This document shows positions 33,060 to 43,764 of a stretch of 64,000 nt of DNA, piece after piece; the stretch's first letter is position 1, and each line of letters opens with the position of its first letter. The translations under genes were made by a program, and so were the position numbers. The notes under the pieces were generated by a model. The model had not been told where the DNA came from. It did no database searches and saw only the letters and a list, made by a program, of their open reading frames with translations. Location of the stretch: assembly GCF_019578655.1 (NCBI RefSeq), contig NC_063256.1, forward strand, positions 32,536,342 to 32,600,341, in the 5' to 3' direction. This DNA comes from Ricinus communis. Its lineage: Eukaryota; Streptophyta; Magnoliopsida; Malpighiales; Euphorbiaceae.

Positions 33060-34130
33060 ATTCGAATCTCCTCTTATGTATTCGATTTCAAAATAAAAAA
33101 CAGAAAGAATGGCTTGCCATCTGGCAAAAATCTATTTTGAAGCTATATTTTGAACATCTTTTTGCAATACTTCTTTTGCCGATTTACAATCAATCCTTAA
33201 AAGAAATTTTTGATTTAAAAGGTCACTTTGAAATTTTGAAATGCATAATACTATTGAAAGAATTTCTTTTTTGATAGTTGAATAATTCTTTTGAGTATCA
33301 TTCCAGTGTGCAGAAGTAAACTGGACAATGCATTTTTTTTTTGTGAATTTGTTTGAGAATTCCACCATAACCTAAATTTGATGTATCAGTTTCAACAATT
33401 TTGAATTCAGATGGATCAACTAGATGTAAACATGGAATTTCAGAAACTTATTTTTTAATGCTTTGGACAATCTTTGTATACTCATCAGTCCATGCAGGGG
33501 GATTTTTCTTTAATCTATCATGGAAGGGTTTAGCTAAATAATTTAAATTTGGATAAAAATCCATGACATAATTTAAACTGCCAATGAACCTTTGCAATTG
33601 AGTTTTTTCGAAAATTTTATCTGAAAATTTTGAAGTAAAAGTTAGGAATCTTTCAATTTGGGTGATAGTTCCCCGGAAGATGTAGTGTCCAAGAAATCTA
33701 ATTTTCGTTTGGAATAAAGATACCTTGGACTTTGAAACAACTAAACCATTTTTCTTAACAACCTAGAAAAATGTCTCCAAATGTTTAAAATGTTGCTCTA
33801 GAGAATTTGAAAAGATTAATACATCATCGATGTATACAATGCAAAACTTTGAATAAGAATTAAAAATGTCATTCATAATTTTTTAGAATTCAGAAGGAGC
33901 ATTTTTTAATCCAAAAGGCATCACATTCCATTCGTACTGGCCAAATGGAACTGTAAATGCAGTTTTGTACCAATCTTTAGGATGAATCTGGATTTGCCAA
34001 AATCTTGATTTCATATCAAACTTTGAAAAAATAAAAGCAGAATGAAGCTTTTGAAGAAGATCTTTTTTGTTTGGAATAGGGTATTTAATCCACTTTAGAG
34101 CTTTATTCAAAGGTTTGTAGTTAATTTCTA
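33060..34130 (-). pseudogene. Viral reverse transcriptase and RNase H (copy B)
   Basis: The minus frame 34110-33883 contains KYPIPNKKDLLQKL, FSKFDMKSRFWQI (first catalytic Asp), HPKDWYKTAFTVPFG and NVMPFGLKNAPSEF. YIDDVLIFS, the RT active site, follows at about 33820-33850. RNase H shows GYGGIL and KKEILSIVLCISKFQSD with DCKSAKEVL. Stops interrupt at several points (e.g. after NAPSEF). The 5' edge lies just before the RT fingers, where it meets LTR sequence, so protease and capsid are absent from this unit. Confidence 0.9.
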
Positions 34131-34328
34131 AAATATAATTTATTTCTCAAATAATTTACTTAATTAATTTCTTAAAGATCCAACTAATTGGGTATAGAAA
34201 AATAACTCCTTTAATTGTCTAACATTAAAATTTTCATTAAATCATTTCAAATTAAACCAAATAAAAATAAAGTAAAATTAATTTATTTATTAATTACAGA
34301 ACAGGTGGATTAAATACCGAGTATTACA
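34131..34328 (-). repeat. 5' LTR remnant beyond the viral insert
   Basis: AAAATATAATTTATTTCTC and the next 150 bp match LTR positions 25734-25900. It ends GAGTATTACA at 34328 just before GAACA. About 40 bp of LTR between the (AT)n tract and this point is missing, so the viral insertion came with a small target loss. A short GAACAGGTGG duplication occurs at 34299-34308 and 34329-34338. Confidence 0.9.
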
Positions 34329-35798
34329 GAACAGGTGGGGTTTATGTCCCAACCGTTTTATTCTTACTAAAAAGTCATTTTATTCCTGCAAAATGGATGA
34401 TCGTCTAGCAAAAGCTTTCAATGGTTGTCAAACCATGAATGTTTACTACTAAACTTAAGAGTAAAACCTTTTGAGTTGTCCATGAAATATGGACATGCTA
34501 ACCGTCCAAAAATTCGCCAACCTGACAATATCGAGTACGTAGTAAAGTCACTAATAGTCCACATCAATCTAGCTTGCATCTGAATATTCTGTCTTCATGA
34601 AATATCATAAGCATATACACCCATTTCCCACAACTGTTTCAACTCTACTATCAGTGGTTGCAAGAAAATATCGAGCTTATCCTTTGGATTTCTTAGGCCT
34701 GGAACTAATACAGATAAAAACATGTATTGTTCCTTCAAATATAACTATGGAGGCAGATTATACGGGATCACTATTACTGGCCATGAAGAGTATTGCTTCC
34801 CTGACTTTCCAAATGGTTGAAAATCATCTGTGCATAGACCCAGTTGGATGTGTCTCATTAAAATGCTTCCAAGCAAGTGAATCAGACGGATGGCGCATAA
34901 CCCCATCTTCAAATTCATGCTCTGCTTGCCACGTCATCTCCATTGTAGTATCATATGATGCATACATTCTCAGTAATCTAGGAGTTAGAGGAAAATAATA
35001 CATCTTTTTGTACGTCAGACTTCTTTTTTGCCTTTTATCTGAGCCCTCATGTGGTCTTTTGAACCTTGGATGACCACAAATATTACAGCACACTAAGTTA
35101 CTATCTTCAGCCTAATATATCATACAACTATTGAAATTATAATCTATCTTTTTCATCGATAGGCCCATAACACAAAGCAACTTCTTGGTTTTGTAAAAGT
35201 TATCAATCACCACATTATTCTCAAGCACTATCTCTTTCATCAATTCACACATCTAATGAAAGCTTCTTTCCAACATATGGTTCTCTGACTTCATGCTTAT
35301 TAGTCAAGTAATAAGAGATAGCTTTGAATGTCTCTTATAAATGGGCCACAGCTCCTGATCTGCTGTCTTTAGCATGTCATAAAACTTGTGTGCTTCAGCT
35401 TTAGGGGATTCCTTCATGTGATCGGTATTAAAATCAGGACCTATTGCATCCATAACCATCATTTGATATAGATTGAATGCTTCTTCTCTAACAACACCAC
35501 TTGTGCCTCCGGCATTATAAATGTTGTCTAACCTAACTGTCCTTTTCCCTTGATATGTCCACCTATAGTAATCAGGGACAAATCCATACTTTGCCACATG
35601 GTATCTTACTGTATCTAGATCATGGAAAGCTCCATTCTAATATTTCCTATGATTACATGGACACATATACTTGTCCCTATAAATGTATCTAGGTTGACTA
35701 GAAGAAAATTGAATAAACTCCTCTAGACCATCTAAAAATTCTTCGTCCAGAGCGCTCCTCGTAAACCTAGAATACATCCGCTGACGATCTGAACTCAT
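34329..35798 (-). pseudogene. CACTA tnp2 transposase, N-terminal part
   Basis: An ATG at 35798 begins MSSDRQRMYSRFTRSALDEE, then GLEEFIQFSS and the YMCPCNHR cysteines. Next come a transposase-associated block (TVRLDNIYNAGG), AEAHKFYDMLKTADQELWP, C-x2-C-GHPRFKRP (about 35061-35093) and YYFPLTPRLLRMY. DGVMRHPSDSLAWKHFNETHP, then SSWPVIVIPYNLPP and SGWRILGRLACPY follow, with RRNKM-like text near 34390. This is the N-terminal two thirds of a plant TNP2, in correct order with few stops. The frame meets the GAACA target site and continues at 23002. Confidence 0.93.
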
Positions 35799-37682
35799 TC
35801 TTATATGTTAGAATTAGACAATATTTTAAAGGGTAAAGTTCAAACAACAATCCTGTGGTTTGACACTTTACACTTGAAGGACGAAGTTATTTTTTGTATC
35901 AAAGAAGTAACATGTATTTTATTTCTTTAGCATTCTTTAAGTACATTTAATAATTTTTTTTTATTTTCTAGATTGTAAGTACTAATGGAAATATAAATTC
36001 TTGACAAATAAATATTTATAAATAATTTAGCATCCGACTAGATATTTTGTGATCATAACAAATTGTTAAAACATATAATTTTTAATTTTAATCAAATTTA
36101 AGAAATAATTTTTTAAGTAAAATTTTAATATATTCATGAATTATCTTATATATTATTAGATGCCACATTGCTTATAAAATTATAACTTAGTGATGGTTCA
36201 AATTAAATACATGCATTACTATGTAAAAAATAATAAAAACATAAATGTGTACCTATAAAGTGCTAAGTAAATAAAACACGTGTTACTCCTTTGATACAAA
36301 AAATCTTCATCCCTTGAGTGAAAAAGCGCCAAAACACAAAATAGTTTTTCAACTTTATCGTATTTTTAAGTATTAGTTATTATTTCTTTAATTTTGTAAA
36401 TATAAACTGAAATCATTTCTTAAGAAACATTTTTACATCCTTGTAACTCTTGTATTCAATTGAAAGGTAGGAGCCTAGCCTATTCAGAAATGTGATGTTC
36501 ATATGACTGTTTCACTTTTATCTGCACAAATGTAAAAATTTCGTCAGCAACTTCCTCAAGTTCTCCAAGTGCATGGAATGAAATATGTGTTATCGCATGA
36601 TACACACATATTCCAATATGCATGCAGAAAACAAAAGGAATATATTGTCGATTATCTATAGATACAACGAATAAACATCAAACAGTCTTTTTACGTATAT
36701 ACACATCATTTGCATATTGTCCACGTTAGACAATCAGTGACCTCTCACTATCCATTGAGAAAGATATCGAACGGTTTTCTAAACACAAGAAATTATTTAA
36801 ATTTAAATCTTATTAAATTTATGTATTCATTATAATTTTATTATAATTATTATTATTATTTTTAGGGTATGTTTTTATCCTTAAAATTCTATCGAAATTG
36901 AAGTATTCTCCTATAATACAAACATATCCCTCATAAAACCGGTCCAGCTCTTAATTGAAAACAATTATTATGTTTATTTCTCAAAATAATTAATTTACTT
37001 AAATTGATTTATTAGTTATGATTGTTAAAATATTTATTATAATTGTTTTAGATTTTTTTTTACCTTTAAATTCTACAGAAATTTCGACAAAATTTTCTCT
37101 ATAATATGGACATACTCCTATAAAACTAGTTCAATTCATAATTGAAAAAAATAATTCCACCACTGAATTGGTTCAACTGGACAAAAGAAATCCACAACAC
37201 ATCAGTAAGCAACAAAATTAAATCATGCACAACTCATTTTCATACATTATTTAATTATCAATAAATAAATTATCAAAAACTAACAAATACTCACAATAAT
37301 GTTTTACTTTATTCAACAATTTATTTAATTACTAATTAAATAATTTATTCATTAAAAAATACAATGTAAATAAACTAATTTCATATTCATAAATTCTATC
37401 AAAGGTTTTCTATCACAACACACATAAAACAGTATAAAAATATAAAATTTTGCAAATCCACGTACTCGTTTTCTACCAAGCCAAAATCTAAGAAGTTTAT
37501 ACAAGTTTAATAAAATTAAATATGGCAGAAATTTAATTTAATAAATAGAAGTAAAATTACACATTAAAAACATAGTCAACAATATATATTAAACTAAAAT
37601 TAAGTAAAAGAGAAAATTAATAAAATATATATAAACCCAAATTAAATATATACAGAAATTACTAAAAGTATATACACTAATT

Positions 37683-37722
<40 letters not shown>

Positions 37723-38129
37723 TAAAATTAATTCAAACAGGAAATCTTAAAGAAAACAACTAGATACTATATAAAAACAAAAACTAAATCTAACTAAAAC
37801 TAAAACTAAATTTATAAAATTAAACTAATCCAAAATATATAGAAAATTTAAAGAAAAACTAAGACTAAATTTAACTAAAATCAGAAAATTAAAATAATAA
37901 AAGTAACTAAATCAAAACTATATATTATATTCAAAATAGGAATTAAATCTAAGTGAAACTGAAATTAAATTAAAATTTAGAAAATTAATCTAAGACTAAA
38001 TTAACCATATAATACTAAAAAAAACCTAAAACTAAATCTAACTAAAACAAATGAAATTAAAATAAATAAAAAATAAATTTAAACTAAAAAACTAAAGAAA
38101 ATTTAAAATAAAAAAAGGAAAAATACCTT
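35799..38129. other. AT-rich non-coding 5' region of the CACTA element
   Basis: No coding block is seen. An (AT)n tract lies at 37687-37721, followed by A-rich degenerate CTAAA-type sequence. It may hold leader or intron of the tnp2 transcript. Confidence 0.5.
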
Positions 38130-38822
38130 CGGGAGTTTTACACCGATGGAAGGAAGGACCAAACGATAGAGGGGAGAGAGCAGATGACGGAGGGGAAAGT
38201 GCAGACAGCGAAGGAGAGAGAGAATTTTGAAAAAATTTTAAAAATTAATTAAATAAAATTAAAAAATAAGTAAAATAACGGCGGCGATAGTGATAGACAG
38301 CAAGACTAGAAAGGGGGAAGGGGAGGCAAGGGAGACGGGAGGAGATCAGGGAGAAAAGAGAGGAGGGAGAAGAGGCTACTCAATTTTAAAGCCTAACTTT
38401 TAAGATGGACGCTATTCGTCTCTAAATTTTAGAGTTCTATAAAAAACGCTAAAATCCGTTGGCGTTTAGTTAAATATTTTTTCTGACGGATAGAGTCCAT
38501 TGCTAAATGCTAGGTTTATAGATAACAAGAAAAGAAAATGACACGCTTTTATTAATCAATTTAGCGACGTACACCTATCGGTTGCTAAATTATAGGATTA
38601 AGAAGTTCATTGGTTAGCAACGGCTTAAGCTATTTGGCTACTCTAGCGACGACAACCCTTCTGTCGCTACTTTTACTAGGGTTACAAATGGTCTTTTCTG
38701 TCGCTAATCTATGAGAGATGTGCCAAAGTTTTGCGCCACTTTGGCGCCAAACTTTAGTTATGTGTCAACAAATCTTTGTTAAATCGTCATTATGTTGTCA
38801 CTAAATAACTATTTTTTTAAGA
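38130..38822 (-). repeat. CACTA leader and subterminal repeats
   Basis: On the minus strand, a pyrimidine-rich leader (38130-38400, with TCTCTCTCC- and CCCTCC-type runs) follows an outer region rich in degenerate TAGCGAC/GTCGCTA motifs (38560-38800). Such subterminal motifs are the TNPA binding sites of CACTA elements. The outermost TTGTCACTAAATAAC and T-run match a CACTA end, but the last bases do not give TAGTG. Confidence 0.65.
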
Positions 38823-39534
38823 AAATTACACAAAAAATAAGACTAATGGAGGGTTGCAATCGGTGGTAGGTCGACGGGCGACAACTGTCAGCATCTAGTG
38901 GTAGTCGGTAGCACTAGGGTGGCTGGAGATAAGTTGGCAACTGGTGGTTGATGGAGTTTTGTTGCATTTGGTTGATAAGAAAAAGGCTTAGAGAAAGAAA
39001 AAGGAGGAGAAAAAGAAATGACAAATCTGAAAATATGACGAGTCAGATATTTATAAAGTGGTAGAGCTGTAAATATGGAGAAGTCATATATATGGAGTAG
39101 GATTGATTAAGGGAGTATTTGGTTGGAGAAAATGGGATTTTTCTTAATCTAATTAGATTTGTCTTTAATTAAAAAAAGATCTAATTGAAATAGGATTTAT
39201 CATATAAGAGTTTGGTGGAGATATTTTAAAGGAGTGTTTAGTTGGAGAGTGAAGGTTTTTTTTTTTCTTATTTTGATTGAATTTATTCTAATTAAAATAG
39301 AATTTATTCTTTAAAATTTCTAGATAAAATTAAACATGCTATTGGATTAACTTATTGTCGAGTATTTTATACGGTATTTAGAATTTAAAAATGAATACTG
39401 TATTTTCTGAATATTTTATTATTCCACTCTTAATTAATTATTTTCTATTATTTTATAGTAAAAGCTAAAAATATTGTTTTAGGAACCATTCATACAAATA
39501 AGACTTTCAGCCACAGTGTGTATGCAAAGGACAA
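38823..39534. other. Intergenic stretch with a short GC-richer patch
   Basis: 38845-38960 is richer in G+C (TGGTAGGTCGACGGGCG...), followed by A-rich and AT-rich DNA. No open frame with motifs, RNA gene or TE end recognised. Confidence 0.5.
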
Positions 39535-40830
39535 TTGTTTACATCCGAATTTAGCATTGGTTGAAGTCTAGTAGATTTGGTCAGGTTCATAAAAAAAAAA
39601 AAAGCCATTTAGTTTTTATCTAAATCCTAAAACCTATGGCTTTTAGCCTGATTTGGATTCCTGGCCCTATCTGAATTCCTTAACCATGAGTAAATTTTTG
39701 ATGCACTAGTCAAGAGTTTTTTAATAATCCGTAAGGGTTATTGACATGTGAAAGCTGAAGTATCAGGAAGGTGGAAAGTCAGTTATAAAGTTTTTTAGAA
39801 GCTTAAAACACATTCTTATGAAGTAGGAAAAAAGAAATATAAGTGTCAACCAAAGAAGAAAATGGTGTGGAAGTGAAACATATCAAAAAAAAAAAAAACA
39901 CATTTACGTTATATAAGAAAACAGTTGAGCAAATGAAGGAAACGTAATGAAATATGGACAAGAATTTGAGAAGAGTAAGGAAGAGACCAAGGAAGTTACA
40001 TCCTTATCAATATGTACAAAATATAAAAAAGCAACAGTACATGCTTTCAAGGTAGAGAGTTAATTGAAGACCAAGCTAAGGATGAAGAATGTGCCAGGAG
40101 CATCTCTCAAGCCATGGGAATCCATAACTAGACAAAGACCTCCTAGTGAGCAAATCACATCCAATCAACAAAACATATCCAAAGTCTATAAGTTTTATCT
40201 TTACCTATCCTTATATTAGAACAACTTCCTTAGATTAGTTAAGTAATTCTAAAGATAGAAATGCTATCCTTAGTTGTAACAATACGATCAAGCTCTCAAG
40301 TGTTCCTCAACGATAATTTATATCTTGTAACTCTTCTATTTTATGCAATCAATTTTTAAAGCTTTCCAATTAATATTTTCATGTTATATGAGTTTCTTAG
40401 CTCATATTTTAATACCATCGCTCTTAACTTAGAGTGATTTAGCTTTAGCTTTGTTCTTTAAACTTATTTTTTTACATTTCTATATCGTTAATTACATGTT
40501 TATAGCTCACATTCATATTCTTAATTAGCTTATTACTATAAGTTAACATCTCTTTTTCACATTCATATTTTTAGTTAGCTTATTACTATAAGTTCACATC
40601 TCTTTTTATATTCTTAACTTAGTATTAGCTCATTAATTAGCTTTGTGTAGTAATTTAGTAAAGATGCATCAACTTAGCTAAAAATACTAATATTATTTGA
40701 TTCTCTTTATTACCTAAATAATCATCTATATTAGACATTAAATAGTCATGTATTTTACACTTTTTATCAACTAAATTTATTTGAGGTAATTAGCTTTTTA
40801 CACCAAAAACAATCAATTTTACATTAAGAA
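39535..40830 (+). repeat. LTR-like dispersed repeat, copy 1
   Basis: It starts TGTTTACATCCGAATTTAGC and runs parallel to the reverse complement of 58544-59691, sharing for example TTTTTTAGAAGCTT, AGCATCTCTCAAGCCATGG and the CCTAGTGAGC block after a degenerate TATA (about 40120-40133). A TG start, TATA-like site and T-rich tail suggest an LTR, but no target duplication or polypurine tract is found. The right end is approximate. Confidence 0.6.
40508..40607. repeat. 50-bp tandem duplication
   Basis: Two adjacent units, each CACATTCATATT..TTAG followed by CTTATTACTATAAGTT, differ at only a few bases. They lie inside the LTR-like repeat. Confidence 0.9.
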
Positions 40831-41473
40831 AAAGGCTAAAATACTGACCAAAGAGATCTTTCACATTTTCAGGTAATGCAATCTCTATTTGTTTTCCCCT
40901 TTTTTTATAAGGCAATATAGTCAATTTTTTTATATTTAAAATTATATGAATTCTTAAATTTTTAAACAACCAATTTTCTCAAAATTGAATAATTAATATT
41001 CAAAAAAAAATATTGTCTACCAAATACTTATAATCTAATCTCTTATCCTAAAAATTATAATCTAAACTCTAAACTATGTTAAAAGAATTCTTTCTTATTA
41101 TTGATCTATAATGGGTTGTTTTTAAATGGATAATGATTCATTTCTTAATTGGAGGATAATCCATTTTCCTAAAAGGTGGTATATTTTAAATAAATTTAAT
41201 TATGTTGGTTATCATCCTCTAAATAATAAATGGGCTTATTTTTAGTTAAATTAATAATTTTTATCTTAAAAAATAACATAAATTTCCATCGGAGGATAAA
41301 AACTACTCTACTATCATATTGTTAATATTAATTTTCTGACTAAATAATAGTTTTTATTCTAAATGGCTCGTGGACTAGCGTTATATTTTAATATTAATTT
41401 ATATAGATTTAACTAAACATTAATGATAAAAATTGGCTTCTTAATTGTCTAATGAATTGATACACATAATATT
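40831..41473. other. AT-rich stretch without recognisable features
   Basis: No gene, RNA or repeat boundary seen. Confidence 0.5.
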
Positions 41474-41847
41474 TACTTCTCCATATAACTTTAATATACT
41501 ATTTTTTTTCTTTCAAGTCCATTAAAAAATATAGGTTAATTTTTCTTTTTAATTGTTAGTTTAATAATTAAATATCTAAAACACTTTTTATTAGTTAACA
41601 TAAATATAACACTTATAATAATTTTACCTTTTTTGCTTTGAAATTGCAGATTACTTTACAAATTCTTTCGAGTTCTAATACAAATTGCTTTTTATCTGAA
41701 TCTCAAAAAATACAATTGAGTTGGTAAGTTCACTAATATTTAGATTATTATGTAATATCTTAAAAAGCCTACTAAGAGTATTTTAGTAAATAAATGGTTA
41801 AAAATAATTATATTAATTAAAATAATTGAATTTTTAATAGAGGAGTA
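41474..41847. mobile_element. Stowaway-like MITE, copy 1
   Basis: The ends TACTTCTCCAT and ATAGAGGAGTA are imperfect inverted repeats carrying TA at each edge, as in Stowaway (Tc1/mariner) MITEs. The interior shares blocks with 52941-53266, e.g. GAGTTGG(T/C)AA and GAGTATTTTAGTAAAT / GGTGTTTTAGTGATAAA. Confidence 0.5.
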
Positions 41848-42196
41848 ATGTTATTTAATTTATCGAATATATAGTGGTTGATATGTGGTGGAATTTTTAT
41901 TTATTAGAGATTCAAAGGATGTAAAAACACAACATAAAATATTTATTTTTTATCGCTTGTCATAAAAATAATAAACTCTACTAATATTAGTAATATATTA
42001 AAGAATTACTTTTTTTTGTTATAATTCTCATAAATAAAAATGCTTTCTCGGACTAATTTTGATAGACCATTTTTAATTTTATATTTTAATTTGTAATTTC
42101 AAATTAAAGTAAATAAAAATTAATTATAGATATTAATATTTATGTTAATTTATGAAAGGTATTTTGGACACTTAATTATTAAAATAATTATTATAA

Positions 42197-42480
42197 GAGC
42201 ATTTTCAATGCACTCTTTATATATGCCAAACTCTTAATTTTAAAAAGTTATCTCATAAAATAGCACCACAATGCAAGAATCTTTATTCCTTAAATATAAA
42301 GTAGAGAGTTGACTTGACTCCCTATACATAAAGAGCCGAACTTCACTCTCTACTTTACATTTAATAAATGTACTATAAATTTCTATACATTTAATTATTA
42401 ATATTTATAATTTTTTATTGATAAAAATTCAAAAAAATAAAAAAGAAATGAAAATATTAATACTTATAAAAAAGTGCATT
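42197..42480. mobile_element. PIF/Harbinger-like MITE, incomplete
   Basis: The left end GAGCATTTTCAATGCACTC is preceded by TAA and resembles the left end of the MITE at 17261. The interior shares CTCTCTAC...TTTAATAAATG-type text in the opposite sense. The right terminus is not found. Confidence 0.5.
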
Positions 42481-43367
42481 AAACTTAGTACCCTGCTATT
42501 TGGATCAAAAATTGATATGAATCAAATGTCAATATTTTAGTAATATAGATTTGTTATTAATTCTAATAATCAAACTAGACTAGCAAATTGATAAAAACGC
42601 CTTTGATGCATCGAGGCAAACAAAAAGAAAACTTTTCTTCTTTTATTTATAACAACTAATTTAATATTCTTATTTTGTATGGAATTTAATTAAAAACTCT
42701 TTTATTAAATCATATATATATTAATTTTATATTCATATTTTATGGATAAACTTATTATGCTTTATATAATAATTAATTAATCATTTGTATTCAAATTATT
42801 ATAATTTTTAACATAAATTAAATAGTTAATAGAAATATATGTCAAATATTTTTTTTATTGATGTTAATTTATATATCAAATATAAATATAATAACTATCC
42901 TAGCATATATAAAAGTAGACCTTCTGACAATGGAGCCAGTGATTCTGATTCGTAGTTTTGATTCTAACTGATTCTAACTAATTGTTAAAAAATAAAAATA
43001 TTTATCAAAATAAATTACTGTTTACGAGTTGGAGTTGGATTTGATAGTTTCAATTTCAGTTGAGGAGAAACTAATCTACCCAGTCTTTGATTTTGAGCTG
43101 GTTCCAGTTCCTTTTTTACTGGTCCAATTCTATTTATATAACTTTATAAATAAAAAAAATAAAATATAAAAAATCCATTGAACTTAAGACATTCTTTTGG
43201 ATCAAATTGAACTGGATCAATGAGGAACTTTAGTAAAGTAGATTTGTTATTAATTATAATAATTAAACTAGACTAATAGTTGCAAATTGACAGAAACACC
43301 TTAATGTGTTTGGAGGCAAACAAAGAGAAAATTTTCCTTCGTTATTTATAACAATATCCCTAAATTT
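42480..43367. repeat. Local segmental duplication (two ~200-bp copies)
   Basis: 42480-42682 and 43171-43367 share GATTTGTTATTAATT, AAACTAGACTA, GGAGGCAAACAAAGAGAAAA-type and TTATTTATAACAA blocks in the same order and spacing. About 490 bp of different AT-rich sequence lies between them. Confidence 0.75.
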
Positions 43368-43764
43368 GTAAGGATTAATGATTTGTGTTAGCTTCACACA
43401 TGTACCAACCATCAAAATTTTGATATATCACCAAAAAAAATCTCTCTCTCCTTAAGTGAATAGTTCACATTCAGTGAGGTCAAATCCTAAAGTTCTAATG
43501 TCTCGACCTAATACACAACTTAACAAAAGGATTAGCCATCTTATGTATAATATAATTAAGACTAGCGTTTCAACTTTAATTGCATTAGATCAAACCCGAT
43601 AGTATTAAGGTCTCAACCTAATGTACTCTGCCTACATTTATTAAAGAATTGCAGTAAGTTGAAGATTAATTACAGTAAGTCAAGCCTTGAATTGGATAGA
43701 TTACAATCTAAAGTTATTGCACATTAAAAAAGTTTCATAATTTATAAAGATATATATATAAAGT

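Larger units (their letters stand above)
26701..34130 (-). mobile_element. Endogenous caulimovirid (florendovirus-like) locus, rearranged
   Basis: Minus-strand order: RT-RNase H (34130-33060), second ORF copy B (33009-31546), promoter/leader copy B (31486-30866), movement-protein and coiled-coil part of ORF1 (30864-28913), an inverted ORF1 N-terminal piece (28912-28700), RNase H fragment and second ORF copy A (28697-27786), promoter/leader copy A with a primer-site relic (27730-27020), and an ORF1 N-terminal piece (26940-26701). The family is known from the pararetroviral movement protein linked to RT-RNase H. An ORF after RNase H and insertion at (TA)n suit Florendovirus, but the genus is an inference. 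No capsid zinc finger, protease or full RT remains, and stops occur throughout, so the locus is not infectious. Confidence 0.88.
23008..34328 (-). mobile_element. Ty3-gypsy (Tekay/Del-like) LTR retrotransposon, internally deleted, carrying a viral insertion
   Basis: Minus-strand order: remnant of the 5' LTR (34328-34131 and, beyond the viral insert, 26700-26567), a short internal remnant (26566-25954), polypurine tract, complete 3' LTR (25953-23008). GAACA target duplications flank the whole. Nearly all of gag-pol is deleted. The internal end reads D-E-F-L-L-R-E-G-E before TGTAATACCC, typical of Del/Tekay chromovirus 3' ends, whence the lineage guess. The same LTR family forms the solo LTR at 60758-63699. 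Confidence 0.85.
19145..38822 (-). mobile_element. CACTA (En/Spm-like) DNA transposon, split by a Ty3-gypsy element
   Basis: The minus-strand order is: subterminal repeats (38440-38822), purine-rich/GC-rich 5' leader (38130-38400), tnp2-type transposase (35798-34329, resuming at 23002), DUF4216 region (21505-21317), and a Transposase_24/TNPA-type gene (20851-19323). This is the normal two-gene CACTA layout. The outer right end reads GTCACTAAATAACTATTTTT, close to the GTCGCTAAATA-type subterminal repeats of plant CACTA elements, but the terminal CACTA/TAGTG itself has decayed. The left end is lost at the copia-3 junction. Without the 11.3-kb insertion the element is about 8.4 kb. Confidence 0.88.

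Noticed and set aside
26701..34130. Possibility of an intact, replication-competent endogenous virus
   Set aside because: Capsid, protease and most of one RT are absent. Frameshifts and stops occur in every coding block, and a segment is inverted.
38682..38700. CTACTTTTACTAGGG as the CACTA terminal repeat
   Set aside because: Subterminal GTCGCTA motifs continue for another 120 bp outwards, so the end is more likely near 38822.
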